The notes under the pieces are model-generated. The model was not told the origin of the DNA. It worked only from the letters and a program-made list of their open reading frames with translations, and made no database searches. Both the position numbers and the translations under genes were made by a program. From NCBI GenBank assembly GCA_964019055.1, contig OZ025211.1:11320400-11384399 (forward strand): a DNA stretch of 64,000 nucleotides, given 5' to 3'. The stretch comes from Anthopleura xanthogrammica (taxonomy: Eukaryota; Cnidaria; Anthozoa; Actiniaria; Actiniidae). Positions 13,101 through 19,901 of this stretch are shown one piece after another; the stretch's first letter is position 1, and the number at the start of each line of letters is the position of its first letter.

Positions 13101-13206
13101 ACCCTTGTGGATTGAATCCATTAAAGACTACTTTTCTGGAACACACTTGGATTAAACAGCAAGCCAGGAATAAACCAAGAAATGTATTCCAAATCTTGAA
13201 CATCAT
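1..13206 (-). CDS. Gene A: secreted EMI-EGF-sushi multidomain protein (3' end outside window)
   Basis: This is a 16-exon model read from splice sites. Exons are 13206-13103, 12178-12053, 9730-9615, 9540-9448, 8644-8519, 8141-7983, 7059-6934, 6351-6229, 5549-5430, 5172-5053, 4978-4856, 4510-4337, 3757-3557, 2818-1503, 1394-1250 and 1112-1 (open at the edge). All phases join, giving 1,428 codons inside the window. The start is ATGATG at 13206. The first exon encodes a classic signal peptide (hydrophobic [13 protein letters not shown] core) and ends in phase 2. Then follow EMI (YCCYGW motif), EGF, seven EGF_CA (D-[VIFN]-[DN]-E-C starts), two CCP, and an EGF fused to an unknown domain shared with gene B. 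The order matches gene B one to one, so A and B are paralogues. The likely role is an extracellular matrix or cell-surface recognition protein; the function is inferred from domains only. All introns seen are GT-AG. Confidence 0.85.
1503..2818 (-). CDS. Gene A exon: EGF fused to a domain of unknown function
   Basis: The exon begins with an EGF module ([12 protein letters not shown]...[13 protein letters not shown]) and runs about 400 further residues in one frame. Features shared with gene B at 33435-34783 include LKAN, a C-x10-C pair (gene B C-x5-C) before STFPW (STLPW in B), GIVHLRTK (GIVHLTTK), CLALDVC (CYAIDVC) and DMNKAGW (DMRNAGW). These shared cysteines and motifs mark a conserved extracellular domain I do not recognise from any named family. 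The exon enters in phase 1, leaves in phase 0 and uses a GTGAGA donor. Confidence 0.85.
3557..4510 (-). CDS. Gene A exons: two sushi (CCP/SCR) domains
   Basis: Exons 4510-4337 and 3757-3557 are both phase 1-1 and each encodes one sushi-type domain. The first has LPC..., [24 protein letters not shown] and a closing Cys. The second has KRCPKL, VVLPCK, SKCSLEC, ATCV and VW before the final Cys. Sushi domains are beta-sandwich modules that mediate protein-protein contact in complement and adhesion proteins. The second is longer than usual between its third Cys and its Trp. Confidence 0.8.
4545..4800. mobile_element. Palindromic MITE-like element
   Basis: AGGTGATTAT near 4,557 is matched by ATAATCACCT near 4,777, with GCGCGCGC-rich and GACCAATCAGCGCG text typical of the other inverted-repeat elements here. 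It sits in the intron between the first sushi exon and the last EGF_CA exon of gene A. Confidence 0.4.
4856..8644 (-). CDS. Gene A exons: seven calcium-binding EGF modules
   Basis: Seven separate phase 1-1 exons (8644-8519, 8141-7983, 7059-6934, 6351-6229, 5549-5430, 5172-5053, 4978-4856) each encode one EGF_CA. Each opens with D-x-[DN]-E-C and carries the internal C-x-[NY]-x2-G-[SGTN]-[YF]-x-C signature of hydroxylatable calcium-binding EGFs. The 8141-7983 exon has a longer first loop with an extra Cys pair (RCRC), and its gene B counterpart (24813-24965) shares this (CTC). That fixes the one-to-one order of modules between the two genes. Confidence 0.85.
5722..5835 (+). mobile_element. SINE 3' fragment, same family as 6445-6725 and 9085-9290
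   Basis: It carries CACATGTGAGTAG, TTCTCCGGGTTC and CAAAAATCAACTTC, the 3' half of the family also seen at 6,600-6,720 (plus) and 9,085-9,190 (minus). The tRNA-like head is missing. Confidence 0.6.
5859..6146. mobile_element. G-rich-ended MITE
   Basis: Ends are CCCC(G)n-GTACTCCC...ACGGGGATGCTCCGCCCG and CGGGCGGAGCATCCCCGT...AGTACCCCCCGGGGG, an inverted repeat of about 45 bp. The inside has several GGTATA(n)AAAGGGGTACTTTT repeats. An 18-base G run sits at the left end. No transposase. Confidence 0.75.
6445..6725 (+). mobile_element. tRNA-derived SINE interrupted by a hairpin insertion
   Basis: The head GCCAATGCGACCCGGGTTCGACTCCCGCC has a B-box. After an insertion the element resumes with CGGGCTCGATGTCGTATGTG and the family tail. 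Comparison with the copy at 9,085-9,290 (minus), where GTTCGAATCCCGTCGGGCTC is continuous, shows the break precisely. Confidence 0.7.
6500..6578. mobile_element. 79-bp hairpin element nested in a SINE
   Basis: It is flanked by the direct repeat TCCCGCC (6493-6499 and 6579-6585). It has GCCTCCT/AGGAGGC near its ends and a perfect internal hairpin GTCACGC-AACG-GCGTGAC. The flanking duplication and the uninterrupted sister SINE indicate transposition. Confidence 0.65.
7597..7821. mobile_element. MITE with about 60-bp terminal inverted repeats
   Basis: Left end TTAGGGATGCAAAT...CAGTGCAT...TGTATTGTATA...CACTGAG is mirrored at the right end (ATTTGCATCCCTAA preceded by matching complements). It is 225 bp, non-coding, in a gene A intron. 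Confidence 0.7.
9085..9290 (-). mobile_element. tRNA-derived SINE, uninterrupted copy
   Basis: The minus strand shows GGGTAGTTTACCCAATGGGG, GACCTGGGTTCGAATCCCG (B-box), GGTGTCGTATGTGAGTAGAG and the shared tail with TTCTCCGGGTTCTCC. It lies in the gene A intron between the EGF and first EGF_CA exons. Confidence 0.65.
9448..13206 (-). CDS. Gene A 5' exons: signal peptide, EMI domain, EGF
   Basis: Exon 13206-13103 is the signal peptide, phase 2 out. Exons 12178-12053 and 9730-9615 split an EMI domain at a phase-2 intron: NVCKK..., then [11 protein letters not shown], then [10 protein letters not shown] with a final Cys. Exon 9540-9448 is a compact EGF ([12 protein letters not shown]...[12 protein letters not shown]). 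EMI domains are Cys-rich N-terminal modules of secreted matrix proteins (emilins, multimerins, MEGF proteins) used for multimerisation. The EMI-splitting intron holds a 2.1-kb minisatellite. Confidence 0.85.
9909..12008. repeat. Minisatellite of 10-bp units, AATGAA(A/G)(A/G)TC
   Basis: About 210 head-to-tail 10-mers lie inside the gene A intron that splits the EMI domain. Variants (GGTC, GATC, AATC, TTC) occur in blocks rather than at random. The signature AAGTTCAATGCATGAAAATC recurs near 10,583 and 11,115, and an AAATTCAATGAA-AGTC block recurs about 300 bp apart near 11,380 and 11,680, so larger segments have themselves been duplicated. Confidence 0.95.
12540..12640 (-). mobile_element. tRNA-derived SINE fragment
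   Basis: Minus-strand GTGGGTTCGATTCCCATC is a pol III B-box in tRNA-like context, followed by GGGGCTCAGCATGGTACG. No complete cloverleaf can be drawn. Confidence 0.4.
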
Positions 13207-14394
13207 TTATTTTAACGGATTCGGTGATAAATCTTTCCTCTCAGGCGTACATAGGCAAGCCATGCATGTTTACAAACTGTGATTTCTGTTTTGATTATGG
13301 CCTTTCTTAAACGTTTTTTTCTAAACTTGACAATTTTCCAAAACAGACTTTGATCCACAGTTGGGATCAAGATATCTAAGATTATTGACCTCTTTCATCC
13401 AAATATTTGTTTCCCCCTTTTAAAATTAAAATTAAAAACAACCCGGTCTGGATCCATTTGGCATTGACCCTAAGGTACAGTGGGAATTCTAGGCCATCTG
13501 CATGCAAACAGTTGCGGTTTGTTCGAAAGAAAATATTTGATCTTGAAACGTACAGCTGTCAAACAGTTAATCTGCGCTAGTTTTAAAATACTTTGTACCT
13601 CGCTATTTTTTACTTGCTTTTGAATCTGAATTTGCATGGGTGGGGTTTTCTTTTTCTGAACGGTAAAGATGAGAAAGACATGGAAGAGCGGCAAGATTCG
13701 AGTATATATTTAAACTTGTTACATCTAGATTGTTCTTTGACAGAATTTATGATAATATCGGTCATTGATATATGTCATAGTGTAACATCAACATGTAATA
13801 GGACAAAACATTTCATGCAACTTTAGCTTGACCCTTTGAAACATTATACTAATATTAATCCATTAATCGTGCCAGGACAACAACTAAAGTGCCTAAATTA
13901 AAATTGGTGAAGGTTCCGTGTATTTTCAGCTTATGATTATTAACTAAAGATTAGTTTCGTTATTTGTTTCTCGCCAAAACCAAACAAAAAACAAAAAAAA
14001 AACACACACAAACAAACACATGTACAAGATCCAACTTGTTTTCAATGTTTTGGTATCATATTAATTGCTTTGCATTTCGGATGTCTCATGATCGGATTTC
14101 GCCTGAAAGCAATACTACCGAAAAGAATGTGCAAGTAAGCAAATCATGAGTGAGCTCATCATTTATCTATAGTATCGCCTTTTAATAATGCTAACTTTAC
14201 ACGTTCATGCTTTGACTGCTTAAACTTAATAGCTGTAAATTAAAAAAACGTGAAAGGTGGAAGTATACGGAGAATAAGTCTTATGTAATAATGCAAAAAC
14301 TGCTATATTTTGCATTCACAAATAACTAGGCGTTTGTACCTGGGGACATTCCCAATCTTAGTACCATACAAAAGTACATATTATATTTCTACTT

Positions 14395-15198
14395 CTCAAA
14401 CTCGTTAATAATTCATGAGCTAATCAATCAATGTGAGCGCACCATTCGTACCACGTGCATGGGTTTGAAACCCCAATGAAACACGATTATAGGTTGGCCG
14501 GTGTTTGAAATATTTTAATCACTAGTGATGAAAATGTTTCTAAATCTACATAGTGGTGGGAAATCTCAAAACAATTATCCCCTTACTATCTCCTAGCTAC
14601 CATCCTCCCTCTGTATTTCCACTATGCTTTCCTCTATCTTTCTGTCTATCTAACTACCTAATTTACATTTTTTTAAATACTTTTTTTTTCCCCGACGTTA
14701 CCGAGTCTCGAACCTGCGACCCTTGGAGTTGAAGTCCCTCGTTATACCAGCTGAGCTATTGGTGAATTCGTTGGAAAACTAGTGTTGAACAAAATTTTTA
14801 TTCCCACGCCACCAAATACTCTGCATATGTTGATCAGAAATTACACTTAAGAGAATACAACTGCTTCACTCCAGTGAGCACTCCGTAACACTTCTTATAA
14901 GCCCTACAGTATTTCGAAATCAACTAAATTCCGCACGAGAGGAATTCAAAAGACTTCTCATAATCCCAGGCAACATAATGAATGACGTACAATAGTATAA
15001 AGAACTATCTCCATTCCTGCATAATGAATTATTTTCTCGATTGAGAAGTCATTCCAAAAACTCGTGCTTCGTGTTTCATTAGGGTTTCCAAACACTCGAA
15101 AACAATAAAAGCACTCGGCCTGCGGCCTCGTGCTTTCAAATGTTTTCTCGTGTTTAGAAACCCTAATGAAACACTCGTACTCGTTGTTGAAATATTAC
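14395..15198. mobile_element. 0.8-kb insertion in duplication copy 1, with tRNA-like and palindromic parts
   Basis: The block is absent from the matching place in copy 2 (near 16,885) and is flanked by the direct repeat TACTT. It holds a tRNA-like segment on the minus strand (14,765-14,697) and a palindrome at 15,061-15,185 (GTGTTTCATTAGGGTTTC against its complement). It is probably composite. Confidence 0.5.
14697..14765 (-). mobile_element. tRNA-derived SINE head (degenerate tRNA)
   Basis: On the minus strand it reads TAGCTCAGCTGGTATAACGA (A-box), a GGGACTTCAACTCC anticodon-arm-like segment and GGTTCGAGACTC (B-box). D, anticodon and T stems have several mismatches and there is no proper acceptor stem, so it is a SINE head or tRNA relic rather than a functional tRNA. 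Confidence 0.5.
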
Positions 15199-15365
15199 TT
15201 GAAGTGCCTGTGCTAATCCCCATTTTTTTTTAAATTAACCCTTATATCCCAAACAGTAGGGTGCAATGTTGACTCATAAAAGCAAGCTACCAAATCCAGT
15301 TCCTTGATATCATTGATGGTCAGCTTAAATTACTGTAAACCAAAGATAAGAAGAAAAATTATTGA

Positions 15366-17060
15366 AATTACCATTTATTTTAACCGGTGATAAATCTTTC
15401 CTCTCAGGCGTGCATAGGCAAGCCATGCATGTTTACAAACTGTGATTTCTGTTTTGATTATGGCCTTTCTTAAACGTTTTTTTTTTAAGTTGACAATTTT
15501 CCAAAACAGACTTTGCTCCACAGTTGGGATCAAGATATCTAAGATTATTGACCTCTTTCTTAAAAATGTTTGTTTCCCCCTTTTAAAATTAAAATTAAAA
15601 ACAACCCGGTCTGGATCCATTTGGCATTGACCCTAAGGTACAGTGGGAATTCTAGGCCGTCTGCATGCAAACAGTTGCGGTTTGTTCGAAAGAAAATATT
15701 AGATTTTGAAACGTACAGCTATCGAACAGTTAATCTGCGCTAGTTAATTATCTGTACCTTGCCTTTTTTATTTCCTTTTGAATCTATATGTACATGGGCG
15801 TGGTTTTCTTTTTCCGAACGGTAGAGATGAGAAAGATATGGAAGAGCGCCAAGATTCGAGTATATATTTAAACTTGCTACATCTAGATCATTTTTTGACA
15901 GATTTTATAATAATCTTCAGAGCCGTAGCTACGATGAGGCAAGCGAGGCATTTGACTCGGTAACTGAATTTCAGATATTATTGTTTGTTTAGTTTTCTTT
16001 AATTCTTAAAGAATGAAAACAAATTCTCTTTGTTTTTCTTTGCCAGAATGTGCAAAATTGACATAACTTTAATACAATGAATATGTCGCAAATGCCTCTC
16101 AAGACGCTGGAAATCCCATTTCCCAGGGTCTGAATTTCAAATGTTTTCAGGGAAGCATGCCCCCAACCCCCTTGTCGCTCCCACCTACAGCAGTCGATTG
16201 CCTCGGTAAATATTTCAGTCTGGCTACGGCCCTTAGCTTTGCAATTGATATGTCAATCACATAACATCAGCATCTAACAGGAAAAACATTCCATGCAACT
16301 TTAGCTTGACTCTTTGAAACATTATACTTATCTTAATTCCTGCACAACAACTAATGTCGACTTCCGCCTTTTAGTTAAGTGCCAAAAAATAGTGAAAGTT
16401 CCGTGTATTTTCAGCTTATGATCATTAACTAAAGATTACGTTGTTTGCCTCTGAGTTTTTAAGAAAAAAAATTGCATAACTTTGGTAGTGCAACTTCAAA
16501 CAAACCGCACACATATATGCTCCAACTTGTTTTCAATGTTTTGGTATCATATTATTTGTTTTCCATTTTCGGATGTCTCATGATCGGATTTCGCCTGAAA
16601 GCAACACTACCAAAAAGAATGTGCAAGTAAGCAAATCATGAGTGAGCTCATCATTTATCTATAGTATCGCCTTTTAATCAATGATAACTTTATACATTCA
16701 TGTTTTGACTGCTTAGACTTAAAAAATAACTTTAAAAAGCGTGAAAGGTGGAAGTATACGGAGAATAAGTCTTATGATAATGCTGCAAAAAAAATGCTAT
16801 ATTTTGCATTCACAAATAACTAGGCGTTTGTACCTGGGGACATCCCCAATTTTAGTACCGTAGGAAAGTACATATATTTCTACTTGAAGTGCCTGTGCAA
16901 TTCCACATTTTTTAAGAATTAAACCTTTATATCCCAAACAGTAGGGTGCAATGTTGACTCATAAAAGCAAGCTACCAAATCTAGTGCCTCGATATCATTG
17001 ATGGCCAGCTTAAACTACTGTACAAAAAAAGATAAGAAGCAGAATTATTGAAATTGTAAC
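15366..17060. repeat. Tandem segmental duplication, copy 2
   Basis: This copy is collinear with 13,207-15,365 at an estimated 85-90% identity by eye. It lacks the 14,395-15,198 block but contains its own insertion (15,919-16,232) with hAT-like ends. It does not contain the signal-peptide exon of gene A. Confidence 0.85.
15919..16232. mobile_element. hAT-like MITE inserted in duplication copy 2
   Basis: It begins CAGAGCCGTAGCTACG and ends CTGGCTACGGCCCT, an imperfect terminal inverted repeat of about 14 bp of the CAGxGCCGTAGC type. It interrupts sequence that is continuous in copy 1 (near 13,757), so it is a later insertion. About 314 bp, no coding capacity. Confidence 0.6.
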
Positions 17061-17282
17061 AATTGTGATTAGCTTCGATTACCAAATATTAAATTATTTT
17101 ACAACATCGATGGAGCAGTTAGGAGTTTGATTACTTCTTCTTTCATACCCTCGCACATGCCAGTCTTCTTCTCGTACTTGAATTCTTTAAATCATGTACA
17201 TTCATAGCTTCCTGGTTTGTTGACGCACTTGATAATGCTTGTACAGTTATTAGTAACGCTGGACAGACATTCGTCTAAATCT

Positions 17283-17672
17283 GTCAATGATAATGATAAT
17301 GATAATGATTATATAGCGCCCTTTCTATATTGGATATAATCAAAGGCGCTTTACAATCATGAGAGGTGGTTAGTATAAGGTGTAGACACTGAGGGTGGTC
17401 ACTGCCAGGGTTTTTTTTACTTCGTCAGTGGTTCTTTTACATCCCTTCGATATTGGTTAGTGATGAAGTGTGGAGAGACGGGACCGCCATTTAAAGAGGT
17501 CATCTGAGCCACTTGAAAGTCTAAGTTCCATTTGTAGATGTAATTACAAAGGCAGCACTTTTTCCTCAGTTATTTTAAGATAATAATATTAAGATTTTAA
17601 TGTTGGTCCGGCAGGGACTCGAACCACGACCTTCCGCATCAAAGTCCGGTGCTCCACCAAAGGAGCTTGTCT
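17283..17672 (-). mobile_element. Full-length tRNA-derived SINE next to the last A0 exon
   Basis: On the minus strand a tRNA-like head (TTTGGTGGAGCACCGGAC, then GTGGTTCGAGTCCC and CCGGACCA) is followed by a body with AAGCGCCTTTGATTATATCC and AGGGCGCTATATAATC and a tail of (TCATTA)n. This body type, with paired GCGC-rich motifs near the 3' end, is common in marine-invertebrate SINEs. The tail runs straight into the acceptor of the A0 EGF_CA exon at 17280. Confidence 0.65.
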
Positions 17673-18084
17673 GATTGATCGTACATGAATCTCTCAGTTG
17701 AATTATAGAGTTACCACATACCTTGGCTGCATGTGTAACCGTCCCAACCTGGATCACAGGTACAGGTATCTGGTGCAACACACTTGCCGTGCTTACATCC
17801 ATAGACGCAGATTGCTTATTGTTAAAAATGAAGTTAATCATAATGATAGTCAGTACTTAAACTTGGTATTTTTTTCCAGTCTTTTTTCATTATTTTACCC
17901 CTCCACCTTTTTTTTTTTTTGATTTTCATTTATTTTATTGTTCGATCTGTTTTGTTGCTTTTTCAATTTCTAAATCCGAGTGATTCTCGTAGATATTAGC
18001 ATGTATTTGCTATCTTAAACTCGAGTGTGAAATAAAGTTTATTGTATTGTATTGTATTGTTGCTGTAAGTTGTAGATGTACAAT

Positions 18085-18499
18085 ATACAGTCATTTGAAA
18101 TAACGTTGTCATCGAGCGGCTCAACGACTGCGCGACTAGCCCGAATGGGAGTATGGGTAAAAATCACTGAGGCGGTTGAATTCTTCACCGATTAAATATG
18201 CGCCGGGCTTACAGTACGAAAATTCGTTGGCGAAATAGTATTTTAATGACTTAACAGTTTCAAAATTGTGGACATCTTTGACTGAATATAAGTCATATCG
18301 ACTTATGTCTTCCTTTCGCAAAACTCGAAGACATACATTGAAAGAGTTGCTGCTTGTATTATCTCATTATTAAGCAAAAACAACTACTTCAGAGCGAATA
18401 ATTAAGCGCTTCAGGGATTTCTACCCATACTTCGTTTCGGTCGGCAGTCGCGTAGTCGCGAAGCCGATCGACGACAACGTTTTTTCAAATGATTATATA
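18085..18499. mobile_element. MITE with about 85-bp imperfect terminal inverted repeats
   Basis: TCATTTGAAATAACGTTGTC...GACTGCGCGACT...AGTATGGGTA at the left is matched by TACCCATACTTCG...AGTCGCGTAGTCGCG...GACAACGTTTTTTCAAATGA at the right. It lies in the A0 intron between EMI part 2 and EGF. Confidence 0.75.
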
Positions 18500-19216
18500 C
18501 AATCTGATATTACATGTGCTGGTATATACACGTCAAATCAATCAGCTTTACTCACCTTTTAAGCATTCTGTATCATTTTGGCCCATTTTCTTCCATCGAA
18601 GGCAGCAGTCGAGAGAATGTCCAAAAACTGTCTGCACAGTCAGTTGATAAACACTTTGTAATCGAATCCTAAAGTTGTGAAACAACAGTAATTAAACTTG
18701 AAAGTAATCTAACTATTCATGAAAACGTTTCTCTCAAATATAACACAGTGGCAACTTGATAGAGATTTGTTAACATTAAATCCTCGCATCACCAAATGAA
18801 CAACATCCATTTTTAATAGTATTTGTACTTAATCGAATCAAAGACTTGCCTCGTCTTAGTGCAAGGCCTTCTCGTGATGGGCCAGACATAATCCACACAT
18901 GTTGTATTATATCTCTCTTTAATTAAGCGTTGTCTTAAAACTTTCATGTTTCTCGTTTTAATCATGGGGTATTTGCAAACGTTGGAACTGAAAAGTACAA
19001 AAGTATTGACATACTAGTTTTTTAACTGTTCTTCAGTTGAGTTAGTAAATTGAAAAAAAAAAAGTTGTCAGTATCATCTTGATTATGTATTGTGCTTTCT
19101 TACCCGTTAATATCCAAACCATTGTTTTCAATAAAGCCAAAAAATGCAAAAGTTGTAGAGTCAAAAGACATAAACATCAAACCACAAGCAACAATCATAA
19201 GTTTGATATCCGCCAT

Positions 19217-19901
19217 GCTTGACTTGGGTATTATCGACGATTTTGCTACGCTTGTTATATTTATTTTACCTACCACTAGAACTGAATTCAGAATTACCAA
19301 ATCTAAAAAAAAAGCAAATATTTACGGAACCTAAAACCACTATTTCTCTTTTTGACCTTGAAATTGTTCCTATATCGATTTCTTTAGTTTGATTCAAAAT
19401 GCGTCAATGCCTGTGCGGTAAGGTCAATTAGATGAATCCTTGCCAAGACCAAACTGAAACAAACACACAGGGGGGAAGGTCAGTGGAATACCAAAAGATA
19501 TGGATCAATAACATGCACTTATTCACTTGATACCAAAATATGTACTGTATTGGAAAACATGTTGAACTCTGAGAGACAAGCTCAAGCAGGAACTCTACAG
19601 TGATCACTGGAAAATCGCCAAATATTTACTTGTGAGAAAAACAAGCTCTTGCGTATTTCTAGACAGCATGCTAAATTAAAATATGATACTTATGTAATGG
19701 TACACGTACTAATATATTTTGTCTTCCTTGTTTTTTTCTTAGAAAGGGTGTCTGAATCCAAGCTATATCACCCTTACATGGTGCAATATATACTCATCAG
19801 AATTCCGGGAACCAGTGGGGGCAGTATACTGAACAGGAATTATTAACGAGCTAAGTGTTGTCAAAAGTTGTCAGGACTTCCTGATAGAGGTACACATCGG
19901 T
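19217..19901. promoter_or_regulatory. Divergent promoter region between A0 and gene B
   Basis: There are 685 bp between the A0 start codon (minus) and the gene B start codon (plus). An AATATATACT box at 19786-19795, about 110 bp upstream of the B start, is the best TATA candidate for B. The region has no repeat that I can identify. Shared regulation is inferred from the arrangement only. Confidence 0.45.

Larger units (their letters stand above)
13207..15365. repeat. Tandem segmental duplication, copy 1 (upstream of gene A)
   Basis: The segment beginning TTATTTTAACGG...GATAAATCTTTCCTCTCAGGCG, just upstream of the gene A start, is repeated from about 15,370. Matching landmarks include the text around 13,610-13,730 and 15,780-15,890, 14,080-14,130 and 16,575-16,630, and 15,240-15,330 and 16,930-17,020. 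Copy 1 carries an extra block of about 0.8 kb (14,395-15,198) absent from copy 2. I see no protein-coding gene in it. Confidence 0.85.
17149..19216 (-). pseudogene. A0: short EMI-EGF relative with a premature stop
   Basis: Exons are 19216-19104 (signal peptide MADIKLMIVACGLMFMS, phase 2), 18987-18850 (EMI part 1), 18668-18556 (EMI part 2, DCCLRW), 17814-17722 (EGF, CVYGCKHGKC) and 17280-17149 (EGF_CA). Phases all match those of genes A and B. The EGF_CA exon has intact acceptor and donor sites and reads DLDECLSSVTNNC...YECT, then TGA (17194-17192) where the conserved C-x-C cysteine should be, then an in-frame EGF end (GMCEG). No further exons follow before gene A. It could be a decaying gene or make a 181-residue secreted EMI-EGF protein. 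The intron after EMI part 1 begins GC (GAG|GCAAGT), not GT. The Met at 19216 is preferred over one at 19300 because the hydrophobic run follows it directly. Confidence 0.75.

Noticed and set aside
13470..13694. Minus-strand frame starting MPLFHVFLIF as an alternative signal exon
   Set aside because: Its possible donor is in phase 0, not the needed phase 2, and the duplicate copy at 15.8 kb has lost the frame.
14697..17660. Functional tRNA genes
   Set aside because: A- and B-box text is present at several places, but stems are mismatched and SINE bodies follow, so these are SINE heads.
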